A DNA stretch of 64,000 bases from Rhodopseudomonas pentothenatexigens (GCF_900218015.1 NZ_UFQQ01000017.1:45779-109778); one strand, 5' to 3'; numbered from the stretch's first letter, positions 43,087-53,629 are shown. Numbers and translations: made by a program. The notes: generated by a model not told the origin, from the letters alone.

Positions 43087-44369
43087 GGGCGGCCCACCGG
43101 ACAGAAGCCCTGCAGGTGGGCCGTGAAGATGTCGCCGAAACGCTCGAGGCCGCTGCGCAGCGGCGTCAGCGCGCCGGTGTTGAGATCGCAATAGGAGCGG
43201 CCGGACGGGCCGGACAGCGCGACGTGCTGGTGCAGCACCTCGATATCGCCGCGCGTGCCCTTGCCGGCTTCGAGCGTATCGAGCAGCTTCGACACCCACG
43301 GCAGACCGTCGCGGCACGGCGTGCACAGCCCGCAGCTCTCGCGCGCATAGAACCGCATATGACGCCCGATCGCCGCCACCGGACAGGCGCGATCGTCGAG
43401 CACGATCAACGCTCCGGTGCCGAGCGAGGAGCCCGCCTTCTTGGTGCTGGTGAAATCGAGCGGTACGTCGAGTTCGGCCTTCTCGAAGAACGCGGTGGCG
43501 CCGCCGCCGGGCTGGAACGCCAGCAGCGCGCGGCCATTGCGAATGCCGCCGGCGCGATGCAGCAGCTCGCGCGCGGTCGAGCCCATCGGCGCTTCGATCA
43601 GTTGCGGGCGCTCGACGCAGCCGGAGACACCGTACAGCTTGGTGCCGCCTTCGTCGGTGAACGACAGCGACCGATACCAGTCGGCGCCGTTCTCGATGAT
43701 CGACGGCACCGACGACAGCGTCTCGACGTTGTTGACCGTGGTTGGCCGTCCCCACAGGCCGCTGACCGCCGGATAAGGCGGACGATGCCGCGGCACCGGA
43801 CGCTCGCCCTCGATCGCTGCGATCAGAGCGGTCTCTTCACCGACGATGTAGCGGCCGGCGGAGGCATGCACCCGCATCGTCAAATCGAAACCGGAGCCGA
43901 GAATGTCGCGTCCGAGCAGGCCGCTCGCTTCCGCCTCCGCAATCGCGCGGCTCAGCGCAGCGGTGGCGGCGCGATATTCGTCGCGCACCAGGATGATCAC
44001 TTCGGTGGCGCCGATCGCATAGGCCGCGATGGTCGCGCCCTCGATCAGCTGATGCGGCAGCGCCTCCATCAACAGCCGGTCCTTGAACGAGCCCGGCTCG
44101 GTCTCGTCGCCGTTGACGCAGAGATAGCGCGCGCCCGGACCGGCCTTCTCGCTGCCGGTGCGCATGAAGCGCCATTTGTTGGCGGTCGGGAAGCCGGCGC
44201 CGCCGCGGCCGCGCAGGCCCGCAGCTTCGACCATCGCGATGATCGCCTCCGGGCTGTGGCGCTTGAGCGCCAGCGACAGCGCCGCGTAGCCACCGAGCCC
44301 GCGCCAGGCGGCGAGGCTGTGCGGCTGACGGTCGGCGCGGGCGCGGCCGGTGAGCGGCTTGTCGCTCAT
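43083..44369 (-). CDS. nuoF: NADH-quinone oxidoreductase subunit F
   Basis: A 428-residue flavoprotein that binds NADH and FMN. Signatures are GLRGRGGAGFPTANKW (NADH site), CVNGDETEPGSFKDR (FMN site), and the cluster ligands in YARESCGLCTPCRDG plus a later Cys in RSYCDLNTGA ([4Fe-4S] N3). It overlaps nuoE and nuoG by four bases each. The longer frame upstream is shadow. Confidence 0.97.
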   Translation of the reverse strand: MSDKPLTGRARADRQPHSLAAWRGLGGYAALSLALKRHSPEAIIAMVEAAGLRGRGGAGFPTANKWRFMRTGSEKAGPGARYLCVNGDETEPGSFKDRLLMEALPHQLIEGATIAAYAIGATEVIILVRDEYRAATAALSRAIAEAEASGLLGRDILGSGFDLTMRVHASAGRYIVGEETALIAAIEGERPVPRHRPPYPAVSGLWGRPTTVNNVETLSSVPSIIENGADWYRSLSFTDEGGTKLYGVSGCVERPQLIEAPMGSTARELLHRAGGIRNGRALLAFQPGGGATAFFEKAELDVPLDFTSTKKAGSSLGTGALIVLDDRACPVAAIGRHMRFYARESCGLCTPCRDGLPWVSKLLDTLEAGKGTRGDIEVLHQHVALSGPSGRSYCDLNTGALTPLRSGLERFGDIFTAHLQGFCPVGRP

Positions 44370-44854
44370 GGCGAGCCTCCAACCGAGAGGCCGCCGATCA
44401 GCGCATCGAGATCGTCCGGCGTCAGCGGACCGACCAGCTTGCGCTCCGGGCCGACCAGCGCCACCGGCGCACGATCGCAGCCGCCGACGCAGCAGATGTT
44501 GATCAGGGTGAACTTGCCGTCCGGCGTGGTTTCGCCGAAGCCGATGCCGAGCTTGCTCATCACCGCATCGCGCACCGCATCGCCGCCGCACAGATAGCAG
44601 CTCAGCCCGTCGCACAAGAGGATCACCGTGTCGCCGACCGGTGAGCGGAAGATCTGGCTGTAGAAGGTCGCCAGCGCGTCGATCTCGGCAGGCGTGACGC
44701 CGAGTACGTCGGCGGCTTCCTTCAGGTGCGCGTCGGACACCCAGCCTTCGGCTTCCTGCACCAGCTTCAGCGCTTCCACCATCGCAGCCTTCGCGCCGCC
44801 ATGAGTCGCGGCGGCGTGCTGGATCGCGGTCTTGAGGGCGGGACTGAGGCTCAT
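44366..44854 (-). CDS. nuoE: NADH-quinone oxidoreductase subunit E
   Basis: A 162-residue thioredoxin-like [2Fe-2S] subunit. The cluster N1a ligands are C81 and C86 (CDGLSCYLC) with C122 and C126 ([10 protein letters not shown]). An N-terminal helical domain includes [20 protein letters not shown]. It starts inside a four-base overlap with the nuoCD stop. Confidence 0.96.
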   Translation of the reverse strand: MSLSPALKTAIQHAAATHGGAKAAMVEALKLVQEAEGWVSDAHLKEAADVLGVTPAEIDALATFYSQIFRSPVGDTVILLCDGLSCYLCGGDAVRDAVMSKLGIGFGETTPDGKFTLINICCVGGCDRAPVALVGPERKLVGPLTPDDLDALIGGLSVGGSP

Positions 44855-46596
44855 CGGTCGACGTCCGACATCACGTAGTCAATGCTGCCGAGATAGGCGA
44901 CGAGATCGGCCACCATCATGCCGGGGGCGACCGCGGAAATCATCTGCAGATGCGCGAACGACGGCGTGCGAATCCGGGTGCGATAGCTCGACGGCTCGCC
45001 GTCCGAGATCAGCGCGAACTGCGTCAGACCACGCACCGTCTCGACCTGGCCGGTGTATTCACCCGGCGGCAGCACCGGCCCCCAACTGGTGCTGACGAAG
45101 TGATGGATCATGGTCTCGATGTCGTGCAGCATCCGCTCGCGCGGCGGCGGCGTCGTCAGCGGATGATCGGCCTTGATCGGGCCGGACGGCATGTTGTCGA
45201 CGCACTGCCGGATGATCTTCAGCGACTGCCGGATCTCTTCGACCCGTACCACGGTGCGGTCGTAGCAATCGCCCGTATGGCCGACCGGAATCTCGAAGTC
45301 GAAGTTCTCGAAGCCCGCATAGGGCCGCGCCTTGCGCACGTCCCAGGCATAGCCGGTGGCGCGCAGCCCCGGACCGGTGACGCCCCAGTCGAGCGCCATC
45401 GCGGTGTCGTAGGCCGCAATGCCCTTGGTGCGGGCGCGGAAAATCTCGTTGCGCAGCACCATGCCTTCGTAATCGTCGAGCCGCGACGGCATCCAGTCCA
45501 GAAACTCGCGAACCAGCTTGTCCCAGCCGTCCGGCAGATCCATCGACAGTCCGCCGATGCGGAAATAGCCGGGATGCATCCGGGCGCCGGTGATCGACTC
45601 GATCACCCGGTAGCCGCGCTCGCGGTCGGTGAACATGTAGAACACCGGCGACATCGCGCCCGTATCCTGGGCCATGGTGCCGTAGAACAGCAGGTGGTTC
45701 ATGATGCGGAACATCTCCGACAGCATGATCCGCACCGTCAGCGCGCGGTCCGGCACCTTGATGCCGCAGGCCTTCTCGACCGCCTGCAAATAAGGCATCT
45801 CGCCCATCACCCCGCCGAGATAGTCGACCCGGTCGGTGTAGGGCAGGAAGTTGTGCCAGGTCTGGCGCTCGGCCATCTTCTCGGCGCCGCGATGATGGAA
45901 GCCGATATCGGGACGCGCCGCGACGATTTCCTCGCCGTCGAGCGCCAGCACGATCCGGAACACGCCGTGGGTCGCCATCGAATGCGGCCCGTAGTTCAGG
46001 ATCATCAGCTCGACGCCGTCGCGATGCGTCGGCAGGCCGAACTTCTCCGGATCGGCGGCGAGCGCATGTTCCTTGGCGTCGAACAGCGACGCCGTCATGT
46101 TGAACAGCGGCCGCTCGGTGGCGCGGCCCGGCTGGGTCTTGCGCATCGGGTGGCCTTCCCAGCCCGGCGGCAGCAGGATGCGCAGCGAGTGCGGCTGGGC
46201 TTCGAACTCGACCCCGAACATGTCGTAGGCTTCGCGCTCGTACCACGGCGCGTTGGGATACACCGAGCCGATCGACTTGGCGCGCGGATACTCGGCATCG
46301 AGCGCGATCTTGATCCGGATGTCGGCATTGCGCTCGTGCGACATCAGATGGCTGGCGATGGTGATGCCGGACGGCGGCAGGCCGTCGCGATGCTTGCGCG
46401 CGGTCTCGTCGATCGCCCACAGGTCGACCAGCATCCTGAACGGCCGGTCGATCTCCTGCTTCAGGAAGCGATGCACGTCGATCGTCGCGTCCGGCCGAAT
46501 CCAGACGGTCGGAAACCGATCGGCAGTAACCTGCTGGCCCAGCACCGCATCCTTGAAGCGCGTGCTGAGCTCGGTGACGAGTTCGGATGCGCTCAC
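44851..46596 (-). CDS. nuoCD: Fused NADH-quinone oxidoreductase subunit C/D
   Basis: A 581-residue fusion of the NuoC (30-kDa, about residues 1-180) and NuoD (49-kDa, about 190-581) subunits, the arrangement known from E. coli-type operons. NuoC carries [15 protein letters not shown] and the PLRILLP-like [18 protein letters not shown]. NuoD carries [38 protein letters not shown] (quinone-site His) and [18 protein letters not shown]. The GTG at 46596 overlaps the nuoB stop. Confidence 0.96.
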   Translation of the reverse strand: MSASELVTELSTRFKDAVLGQQVTADRFPTVWIRPDATIDVHRFLKQEIDRPFRMLVDLWAIDETARKHRDGLPPSGITIASHLMSHERNADIRIKIALDAEYPRAKSIGSVYPNAPWYEREAYDMFGVEFEAQPHSLRILLPPGWEGHPMRKTQPGRATERPLFNMTASLFDAKEHALAADPEKFGLPTHRDGVELMILNYGPHSMATHGVFRIVLALDGEEIVAARPDIGFHHRGAEKMAERQTWHNFLPYTDRVDYLGGVMGEMPYLQAVEKACGIKVPDRALTVRIMLSEMFRIMNHLLFYGTMAQDTGAMSPVFYMFTDRERGYRVIESITGARMHPGYFRIGGLSMDLPDGWDKLVREFLDWMPSRLDDYEGMVLRNEIFRARTKGIAAYDTAMALDWGVTGPGLRATGYAWDVRKARPYAGFENFDFEIPVGHTGDCYDRTVVRVEEIRQSLKIIRQCVDNMPSGPIKADHPLTTPPPRERMLHDIETMIHHFVSTSWGPVLPPGEYTGQVETVRGLTQFALISDGEPSSYRTRIRTPSFAHLQMISAVAPGMMVADLVAYLGSIDYVMSDVDR

Positions 46597-47219
46597 AATG
46601 ACTCCGGCGGATCGAGCAGGGTCTGCGCCATGCGTTCGTCGCGGCGCTGGTCGCGCCGGCGCGGCGCATCGAAACCGAGACCGGCGGTATTGCCGACGGT
46701 GACGCCGAGCGGCCGCCGCTCGCTGCCGACCTGCTGCTGCAGCATGATCAGCGCGTCGAGCACCGCCTCGGGGCGCGGCGGGCAGCCGGGGATGTAGACG
46801 TCGACCGGAATGAAGCGGTCGACGCCCTGCACCACCGAATAGATGTCGTACATGCCGCCCGAGCAGGCGCAGGCGCCCATCGCGATCACCCAGCGCGGCG
46901 CGCGCATCTGCTCGTACAGGCGCAGCAGCGGCGCCGCCATCTTGTGAAACACGGTGCCCGAGACGACCAGCAGGTCCGCCTGACGCGGCGAAGCGCGGAT
47001 CACCTCGGCGCCGAACCGCGCCTGATCGTACACCGGCGTCAGCACCGTGACCTGTTCGACGTAGCAGCACGACAGCCCGAAATTGAAGGGCCACAGGCTG
47101 TGCTTGCGCGACCAGGCGGTGAGGTCTTCGAGCGTGGTGAACAGGCTCGACAGCGCCATATGTTCTTCGACCGAGACGTCCTCGGCGGGCTGCGACGGAT
47201 GTTGCGGCGTCATCGTCAT
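46593..47219 (-). CDS. nuoB: NADH-quinone oxidoreductase subunit B
   Basis: A 208-residue subunit holding the terminal [4Fe-4S] cluster N2. The ligands are tandem C51-C52 (SCCYVEQ), C117 ([11 protein letters not shown]) and C146 ([11 protein letters not shown]). A 20-residue acidic N-terminal extension is present. The ATG at 47219 overlaps the nuoA stop; an internal ATG two codons later is possible. The C-terminus is Arg/Asp-rich and variable. Confidence 0.96.
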   Translation of the reverse strand: MTMTPQHPSQPAEDVSVEEHMALSSLFTTLEDLTAWSRKHSLWPFNFGLSCCYVEQVTVLTPVYDQARFGAEVIRASPRQADLLVVSGTVFHKMAAPLLRLYEQMRAPRWVIAMGACACSGGMYDIYSVVQGVDRFIPVDVYIPGCPPRPEAVLDALIMLQQQVGSERRPLGVTVGNTAGLGFDAPRRRDQRRDERMAQTLLDPPESL

Positions 47220-47605
47220 CGGCGCCGCCCCTTGACCCAGTCGAGGGCGCCGTCGAGCCACAGATACACCAGCGCCAAAAGCAGCACACCGATGAACACC
47301 GCGGCCTCGATCAGACCGAGCCAGCCGGTGTCGCGCGCCGCGACCGCCCAGGCGAACAGGATCGCGGCTTCCATGTCGAAGATCACGAACAGCGCGGCGA
47401 TCAGGAAATACGGCGCGTTCAGCGGGCCCTGCTGCGGCTGCGCCGGCAGCACGCCGCCTTCATAGGGCACGTCGGGCCGCGCACCGGAGCGCTTCTCGCG
47501 CAGCCAGGCCGCGACCACGATGATCGCCGCGACGATCCCGGCCGACAGCGCGACGTGGATGGCGAGTGCGGCGCCCGAATTGATCGGAAGGGTCAGATCA
47601 CCCAC
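47216..47605 (-). CDS. nuoA: NADH-quinone oxidoreductase subunit A
   Basis: A 129-residue three-helix membrane subunit, first gene of the operon. The conserved loop is [20 protein letters not shown], and [20 protein letters not shown] follows. The GTG at 47605 has a GGAG eight bases upstream; a TTG at 47626 is the alternative. The 14 subunits (13 genes, nuoC and nuoD fused) run without a gap from here to 33291, so one promoter upstream, carrying an FNR-type box, probably drives them all. Confidence 0.94.
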   Translation of the reverse strand: MGDLTLPINSGAALAIHVALSAGIVAAIIVVAAWLREKRSGARPDVPYEGGVLPAQPQQGPLNAPYFLIAALFVIFDMEAAILFAWAVAARDTGWLGLIEAAVFIGVLLLALVYLWLDGALDWVKGRRR

Positions 47606-47718
47606 CGGCAAGGCTCCAACAAACAAGCGGAAGAGCGGATCGCAAACGATCCGACGTAGGGTGTAGAAGTCGGGTTGTTAACGCATCGTCACCATGCCAC
47701 CCCGCCCGTCAAGGCTGG

Positions 47719-47732
47719 TTGACGCGGATCAA
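47719..47732 (-). promoter_or_regulatory. FNR/FixK-type box upstream of nuoA
   Basis: TTGACGCGGATCAA (TTGAC-N4-ATCAA) centred about 120 bases before the nuoA start. It suggests control of this complex I by AadR or FixK. The same box could in principle act on the divergent ndvA side, 303 bases away. Confidence 0.65.
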
Positions 47733-48034
47733 CTCCGCGACCACGATACCGTGAGAATCCCGCTGTGATTTCCGTTAGTTGGAACCCGTCAAACGGCCAT
47801 CAGAAAGGTCGATGAAGCCGCGTTTGGACGCCTCGCTGCGAGCGGGTGCGGCGCGGCGAATCGGCAGCGCCGTCAGTCTGCGGCACGTTGCCACGTTGGG
47901 CTTCGATGGCAGCGAAACGCGCGGCGGGAGATGCGCTACGCGCCCGCCTCGAAACGACGCGTGGACATCCGCGCGGACGCATTTCGCTGGGAACGGAAAT
48001 GATCTAACCATAATCGTCTCGTTTGGGCTGGCCG
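47733..48034. other. Upstream region between nuoA and ndvA
   Basis: No convincing gene. Short frames on both strands lack ribosome-binding sites and read like shadow sequence. A TTGGAACCC stretch near 47780 and the AT-rich GATCTAACCATAATCG near 48000 may be promoter parts for ndvA. I do not see an EcfG consensus there. Confidence 0.45.
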
Positions 48035-49834
48035 ATGTCGCTGCTTCGTCTTTACACCCGGGTGCTGCAACTGCTCGGCGGAGAGGCGCGGCTCGGCTGG
48101 GTTCTGGCCGTCGCCAATCTGCTGCTCGCCACCGCGCAATTCGCCGAGCCGGTACTGTTCGGCCGTATCATCGACGTGATGAGCGGCAATCTCGCCACCG
48201 GCGCACTTGTGCCGGAAGCGCGTTCGCCCTGGCCGCTGCTCGGCGCATGGGCCTGCTTCGGACTGTTCACCATTCTGTGCTCGGCGGTGGTCGCGCTGCA
48301 GGCCGACCGGCTCGCGCATCGGCAGCGCCAGGCGGTGCTGACCAGCTATTTCGAACACATCCTGCAACTACCGATCAGCTTCCACACCGGCACCCATTCG
48401 GGCCGGCTGATGAAGGTGATGCTGCAAGGCACCGACGCGCTGTGGCGGATGTGGCTCGGCTTCTTCCGCGAGCACTTCGCCTCGATCCTGTCGCTGGTCG
48501 TGCTGCTGCCCCTGTCGCTGTACATCAACTGGCGGCTGGCGACCCTGCTGTTCGTGCTGTGCGTGCTGTTCACGCTGCTCACCACGCTGGTGGTGCACAA
48601 GACCTACGGCATGCAGGGCGAGGTCGAGGCGCAATACAGTGACCTGTCGGCGCGCGCCTCCGACGCGCTCGGCAATGTCGCGCTGGTGCAGAGCTTCGTC
48701 CGCGTCGACGCGGAGGTTCAGAGCCTGCGCAACGTCTCCGGACGGCTGCTGGCGGCGCAGATGCCGGTGCTGTCGTGGTGGGCGCTGGTGACGGTGATCA
48801 CCCGCGCCTCCACCACCATCACCGTGCTGGCGATCTTCACGCTCGGCATCTGGCTCAATCAGCAGGGCCTCACCAGCGTCGGCGAGATCGTGATGTTCGT
48901 CTCGTTCGCGACGCTGCTGATCCAGCGGCTCGAGCAGGTGGTGAATTTCATCAACAACGTGCTGATGGAAGCGCCGCGGCTGCGTGAATTCATCGCGGTC
49001 CTCGACACCGTGCCGGCGGTGCACGACCGCGCCGACGCGATCGACCCCGGCCGGCTGTCGGGGCTGGTCGAGTTCCAGAACGTGTCGTTCTCGTACGATG
49101 GCAAGCGGCCGGCGGTGGAGGATCTGAGCTTCACCGCTTTACCGGGCGATACGATCGCGCTGGTCGGCGCCACCGGCGCCGGCAAGTCGACGGCGATCGC
49201 GCTGCTGCACCGGGCGTTCGATCCGCAATCCGGCGTCGTCAAGATCGACGGCATGGACATTCGCGGCCTGACGCTGGCCGGCCTGCGACGGAACATCGGC
49301 GTGGTGTTTCAGGAGGCGCTGCTGTTCGACCGCTCGATCGCCGACAATCTGCGGGTCGGCAAGCCGGACGCCACGCTCGACGAGCTTCGTCTCGCTGCCG
49401 AGCGCGCCCAGGCGCTGGAGTTCATCGAGCGCAGCGAGCACGGGTTCGACACCAACGCCGGCGAGCGCGGCCGGATGCTGTCCGGCGGCGAGCGGCAGCG
49501 GCTGTCGATCGCCCGGGCGCTGCTGAAGGATCCGCCGATCCTGATCCTCGACGAAGCCACCTCGGCGCTCGATGCGGTGACCGAGGCCAAGCTCAATCTC
49601 GCGCTCGACGAGGTGATGAAGGGCCGCACCACCTTCGTGATCGCACACCGGCTGTCCACCATCCGCGACGCGACCCGTATTCTGGTGTTCGACAACGGCA
49701 AAGTGATCGAGACCGGAACGTTCGACGAACTGGTAGCCGGCGGCGGAGCTTTCGCCGAATTGGCGCGGGCGCAGTTCATGGTGCACGAAAGTACGCGCGC
49801 CGCCGTCGCTTCGGCCGCCGACGCGCAGCTCTGA
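48035..49834 (+). CDS. ndvA: Cyclic beta-glucan exporter NdvA/ChvA-type ABC transporter
   Basis: A 599-residue half-transporter with permease and ATPase in one chain. The N-terminus ([19 protein letters not shown]) and six membrane helices match NdvA/ChvA, which export cyclic beta-1,2-glucan to the periplasm in Rhizobiales. The ATPase has Walker [16 protein letters not shown], signature [16 protein letters not shown], Walker [14 protein letters not shown] and the H-loop IAHRLST. The ATG at 48035 gives the family N-terminus. A glucan synthase gene (ndvB/chvB) is not adjacent. Confidence 0.9.
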   Translation: MSLLRLYTRVLQLLGGEARLGWVLAVANLLLATAQFAEPVLFGRIIDVMSGNLATGALVPEARSPWPLLGAWACFGLFTILCSAVVALQADRLAHRQRQAVLTSYFEHILQLPISFHTGTHSGRLMKVMLQGTDALWRMWLGFFREHFASILSLVVLLPLSLYINWRLATLLFVLCVLFTLLTTLVVHKTYGMQGEVEAQYSDLSARASDALGNVALVQSFVRVDAEVQSLRNVSGRLLAAQMPVLSWWALVTVITRASTTITVLAIFTLGIWLNQQGLTSVGEIVMFVSFATLLIQRLEQVVNFINNVLMEAPRLREFIAVLDTVPAVHDRADAIDPGRLSGLVEFQNVSFSYDGKRPAVEDLSFTALPGDTIALVGATGAGKSTAIALLHRAFDPQSGVVKIDGMDIRGLTLAGLRRNIGVVFQEALLFDRSIADNLRVGKPDATLDELRLAAERAQALEFIERSEHGFDTNAGERGRMLSGGERQRLSIARALLKDPPILILDEATSALDAVTEAKLNLALDEVMKGRTTFVIAHRLSTIRDATRILVFDNGKVIETGTFDELVAGGGAFAELARAQFMVHESTRAAVASAADAQL

Positions 49835-50012
49835 GCGGTCGAATTTCAGCCCTTTTCGTCCACGATTACCGGGACCCAGGCCCTGTTCTGCGGGCGCGAG
49901 CCGGTATAGGGTCGGGTTTGCTGGGGCCACCGCCTGAAACCCGAACGCCACCGCGCCGCGATCGTCTCGCCGGCCGCGACGGAACTCACCGGACTGGAAT
50001 CGGAACGCGCCT

Positions 50013-51404
50013 TTGATCATCGCACAGCCTCGCCGCTCATCGTTGTTTCTGTGTCTCGTCGCGGCAACACTGCTGTCGCTGGCCCTGCTGCCGCGCGCCG
50101 CGAGCGCCGAGGCGCTGCTGCTGGTGGAGGCCGACACCGGCAAGGTGCTGCAGGCGGACAACGCCACCTATCCATGGCATCCGGCGTCGGTCACCAAGCT
50201 GATGACGCTGTATGTGACGCTGCAGGCGGTGAAGCAGGGCCGGCTCACCACCGACTCGCTGCTGACGGTGTCGCCGATCGCAGCCGCGCAGTCGCCGTCG
50301 AAAATGGGCTTCCGCGCCGGCACCCAGATCACCGTCGACAACGCGCTGAAGATGATGATGGTGAAGTCGGCCAACGACATGGCCGTGGTCCTGGCGGAAG
50401 GCGTCGGCGGATCGGTCGACGGCTTCTCGGCGATGATGAACGACACCGCGGCGCGGCTCGGGATGACCCAGACCCACTACGTCAATCCCAACGGGCTGCC
50501 GGCCGACGAGCAGGTGACCTCGGCGCGGGATCTGGCGATCCTCGCCCGCGCCATCATCCGCGACCTGCCCGAATACGAGTATTACGTCCACATTCCGGCG
50601 ATCCGCTTCGGCAAGCGGGTGACGCGAAACTTCAACAAGCTGATCGGCCGCTATCCCGGCGCCGACGGCTTCAAGACCGGCTTCATCTGCGCCTCAGGCT
50701 ACAACTTGGTGGCGAGCGCCACCCGCAACGGACGGAGACTGATCGCCGTGGTGCTCGGCGCCAATTCCGGCCAGGACCGCGCGGTGAAGGCGGCGCAGCT
50801 GCTGGAGCGCGGCTTCTCCACCAACACGCTGGCCTGGCTGACCCCGTCGCTCGGCACCGTCGACAATCTCGCTCCGATCGCCGCCACGCCGCCAGACCTG
50901 CGCGACGAGATGTGCGGGCCGAAGCGCAAGCGCCCGGCCAGCGACGACGACGAGACCGTCGCCAACGCGCTGTCCGGCAATCCGGTGATGTCGATGTTCC
51001 AGCCGCCGACGCTGCGGCCGGTCGACATGATTGCCGCCGAGCCCGAACCGACCCAGCCAGTGCTGGTTTATACCGGACCGACCCGGAGCGGACCGGCGCT
51101 GATCGCGGCCGAGAGCAACGACGCCGAGCAGCACACTGCCAAGCCGGCGAAGAAGAAGGCCCGGGCGGCCAAGAAGAAGGATGCCGCGCCGGCCAGCGAC
51201 GAAGCCAGTGCCGCCAAGGACGGGAAAAAGCCGAAGCCGCGTACCGCGGTGATCGTCGATACCAGCAAGCCGGCCGGTCCCAAGCATACGACCGCCAAGC
51301 CCGACGCCGCCGCCGATAAGCCCGCTGCGGCCAAGCCGAAGCCGAAGGCCGCTGCGAAGCCGGCGCCGAAGAGCGCCACCGGCGAGACAAAACCGAAATC
51401 CTGA
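50013..51404 (+). CDS. D-alanyl-D-alanine carboxypeptidase with Lys/Ala/Pro-rich tail
   Basis: A 463-residue secreted penicillin-binding protein of the DacA/DacD class. After a signal peptide (about residues 1-33) come the three active-site motifs: SVTK (S59, K62), SAN (S119, N121) and KTG (K221). The hydrolase domain ends near residue 280. The remaining 180 residues are a low-complexity Lys/Ala/Pro tail that is not part of the canonical enzyme and may bind peptidoglycan or DNA by charge. The start at TTG 50013 has a GGAACG sequence; no better ATG keeps the signal. Confidence 0.9.
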   Translation: MIIAQPRRSSLFLCLVAATLLSLALLPRAASAEALLLVEADTGKVLQADNATYPWHPASVTKLMTLYVTLQAVKQGRLTTDSLLTVSPIAAAQSPSKMGFRAGTQITVDNALKMMMVKSANDMAVVLAEGVGGSVDGFSAMMNDTAARLGMTQTHYVNPNGLPADEQVTSARDLAILARAIIRDLPEYEYYVHIPAIRFGKRVTRNFNKLIGRYPGADGFKTGFICASGYNLVASATRNGRRLIAVVLGANSGQDRAVKAAQLLERGFSTNTLAWLTPSLGTVDNLAPIAATPPDLRDEMCGPKRKRPASDDDETVANALSGNPVMSMFQPPTLRPVDMIAAEPEPTQPVLVYTGPTRSGPALIAAESNDAEQHTAKPAKKKARAAKKKDAAPASDEASAAKDGKKPKPRTAVIVDTSKPAGPKHTTAKPDAAADKPAAAKPKPKAAAKPAPKSATGETKPKS

Positions 51405-51689
51405 TACCGCCGCCGACAACCGGCGGTGAGTCCTCTGCCTGTGCGTCGGCCGCTGTCATAGCGGGCGTTGGCGACGTCGCCCTGCTGCGGCGTGAGGCCG
51501 CTTGCGTTCGCTGATCGCTTCGCTCAATACTCGCCACAACGGGCGTCGGACGCGGTCTTGGCGTATTTCTTTCGCAGCGCAGCAAACGACCCGCGGCGTC
51601 TTTCTGCCAATTCGCCGCCCCCGACCGATATGCAACAATCATAATGCACGGAGCGGTGCGCTACGTGCAGGCGACACGAGGAACACACC

Positions 51690-53381
51690 ATGGAGCGGAC
51701 CTGGCTCAAGCACTACCCGGCAGGCGTACCTGCCGACATCGACGTGACGCAGTACCCCTCGCTGGTCGACCTGTTCGAGGAGAGCTTCCGCAAGTTCGGC
51801 GACCGCAAGGCCTTCATCTGCATGGACAAGGCGATCACCTATCGCGAGCTCGACGAGATGTCGGCCGCGCTCGGCGCCTATCTCCAGGGCAAGGGCCTGC
51901 AGAAGGGCGCGCGCGTCGCGCTGATGATGCCGAACGTGCTGCAGTATCCGGTGGCGATCGCCGCGGTGCTGCGCGCCGGCTTCGCGGTGGTCAACGTCAA
52001 CCCGCTGTACACCCCGCGTGAACTCGAGCATCAGCTCAAGGATTCCGGCGCCGAAGCGATCATCGTGCTGGAGAACTTCGCCCACACCGTCGAGCAGGTG
52101 ATCGCCCGCACCCCGGTCAAGCACGTCATCGTCGGCGCGATGGGCGACATGCTGGGCTTCAAGGGCGTGATCGTCAATCTGGTGGTACGCAAGATCAAGA
52201 AGATGGTGCCGGCGTTTTCGCTACCCGGCGCGGTCTCGTTCAACGACGCGGTGTCGGCCGGTCGCGGCCAGAAGTTCACCAAGCCGCCGATCGGACCGGA
52301 CGACGTCGCCTTCCTGCAATACACCGGCGGCACCACCGGCGTTTCCAAGGGCGCCACGCTGCTCCACCGCAACGTCGTCGCCAACGTGCTGCAGAACGAC
52401 GCCTGGCTGCAGCCGGCGCTGGCCAAGCCGCCGCATGTCGACCAGCTGTTCATCGTCTGCGCGCTGCCGCTGTATCACATCTTCGCGCTGACCGCCTGCT
52501 ACCTGCTCGGCATGCGCGCCGGCGGCGTCAACCTGTTGATCCCGAACCCGCGCGATATTCCGGGCTTCATCAAGGAACTGATGAAGTATCAGGTCAACAG
52601 CTTCCCGGCGGTCAACACGCTGTACAACGGCCTGCTGCACGCGCCGGGCTTCGACAAGGTCGACTTCTCGAAGCTGAAGATCTCCAACGGCGGCGGCATG
52701 GCGGTGCAGCGTCCGGTGGCCGAAGCCTGGCTGAAGATGACCGGCTGCCCGATCGCCGAAGGCTACGGCCTGTCGGAGACCGCGCCGGTGCTGACCTGCA
52801 ACCCGGCGACCGTTACCGAATTCAACGGCACCATCGGACTTCCGATGCCGTCCACCCTGCTCTCGATCCGCGACGAAGAAGGCAACGAGGTGCCGTTCGG
52901 GACCCCTGGCGAAATCTGCGCCAAGGGGCCGCAGGTGATGAGCGGCTACTGGAATCGGCCGGACGAGACCGCGCTGGTGATGACCGCCGACGGCTTCTTC
53001 CGCACCGGCGACATCGGCGTGATGAGCCCGGACGGCTTCACCAAGATCGTCGACCGCAAGAAGGACATGATCCTGGTCTCGGGCTTCAACGTCTATCCGA
53101 ACGAGGTCGAGGAAGTGGTCGCCAGCCATCCGGGCGTGCTGGAATGCGCAGTGATCGGCGTGCCGGATTCCCGCACCGGCGAAGCCGTCAAGGCCTTCGT
53201 GGTGAAGAAGGATCCCGACGTCACCGCCGAGGACATCATCAAGTTCTGCCACGGCGAACTGACCAACTACAAAGTGCCGCGGCAGATCGAATTCCGCACC
53301 ACGCTGCCGAAGACCAATGTCGGCAAGATCCTCCGCCGCGAACTGCGCGACGAGAAGAAGAGCAATCAGGCGGCGGCGTAA
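51690..53381 (+). CDS. fadD: Long-chain fatty-acid-CoA ligase
   Basis: A 563-residue adenylate-forming enzyme that activates fatty acids to acyl-CoA. The AMP-binding P-loop is LQYTGGTTGVSKGATLLH. The second motif is GYGLSETAPV, and the ATP/hinge motif is FFRTGDIGVMSPDG with DRKKDMILVSGFNVYPNEVE. The C-terminal catalytic Lys is in LPKTNVGKILRREL. Length and motifs fit FadD rather than AcsA or a luciferase-like paralogue. The ATG at 51690 has a GAGGAAC ribosome-binding site; the gene stands alone. Confidence 0.93.
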   Translation: MERTWLKHYPAGVPADIDVTQYPSLVDLFEESFRKFGDRKAFICMDKAITYRELDEMSAALGAYLQGKGLQKGARVALMMPNVLQYPVAIAAVLRAGFAVVNVNPLYTPRELEHQLKDSGAEAIIVLENFAHTVEQVIARTPVKHVIVGAMGDMLGFKGVIVNLVVRKIKKMVPAFSLPGAVSFNDAVSAGRGQKFTKPPIGPDDVAFLQYTGGTTGVSKGATLLHRNVVANVLQNDAWLQPALAKPPHVDQLFIVCALPLYHIFALTACYLLGMRAGGVNLLIPNPRDIPGFIKELMKYQVNSFPAVNTLYNGLLHAPGFDKVDFSKLKISNGGGMAVQRPVAEAWLKMTGCPIAEGYGLSETAPVLTCNPATVTEFNGTIGLPMPSTLLSIRDEEGNEVPFGTPGEICAKGPQVMSGYWNRPDETALVMTADGFFRTGDIGVMSPDGFTKIVDRKKDMILVSGFNVYPNEVEEVVASHPGVLECAVIGVPDSRTGEAVKAFVVKKDPDVTAEDIIKFCHGELTNYKVPRQIEFRTTLPKTNVGKILRRELRDEKKSNQAAA

Positions 53382-53408
53382 ACGCCTGCTCTCCTCTTGC
53401 CCCGCCAT

Positions 53409-53512
53409 GTCATTCCGGGGCGCGGCCGTCAGGCCGCGAACCCGGAATCCCGCAGTTATCGTGCCCGTTTCGGATTCCGGGTTCGCTCGCTTTGCGAGCG
53501 CCCCGGAATGAC
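53409..53512 (+). repeat. REPIN-like 104-bp palindromic element
   Basis: Perfect 15-bp terminal inverted repeats (GTCATTCCGGGGCGC at 53409-53423 and its complement at 53498-53512) enclose a second perfect 13-bp inverted repeat (GAACCCGGAATCC at 53438-53450 with 53472-53484). Two short REP hairpins in inverted order, the layout of mobilised REPINs; it sits in the fadD-peroxiredoxin gap. Confidence 0.75.
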
Positions 53513-53629
53513 GGCGGTGTGCTTGGACGGCGTGCCGCCGCCTACCCGCACAAACCTCACCGATCCCGCGACATTGTCACTGTCATACGCGCGGGCTAGA
53601 AATCATCCGCACAACAGGGAGAGATACCG

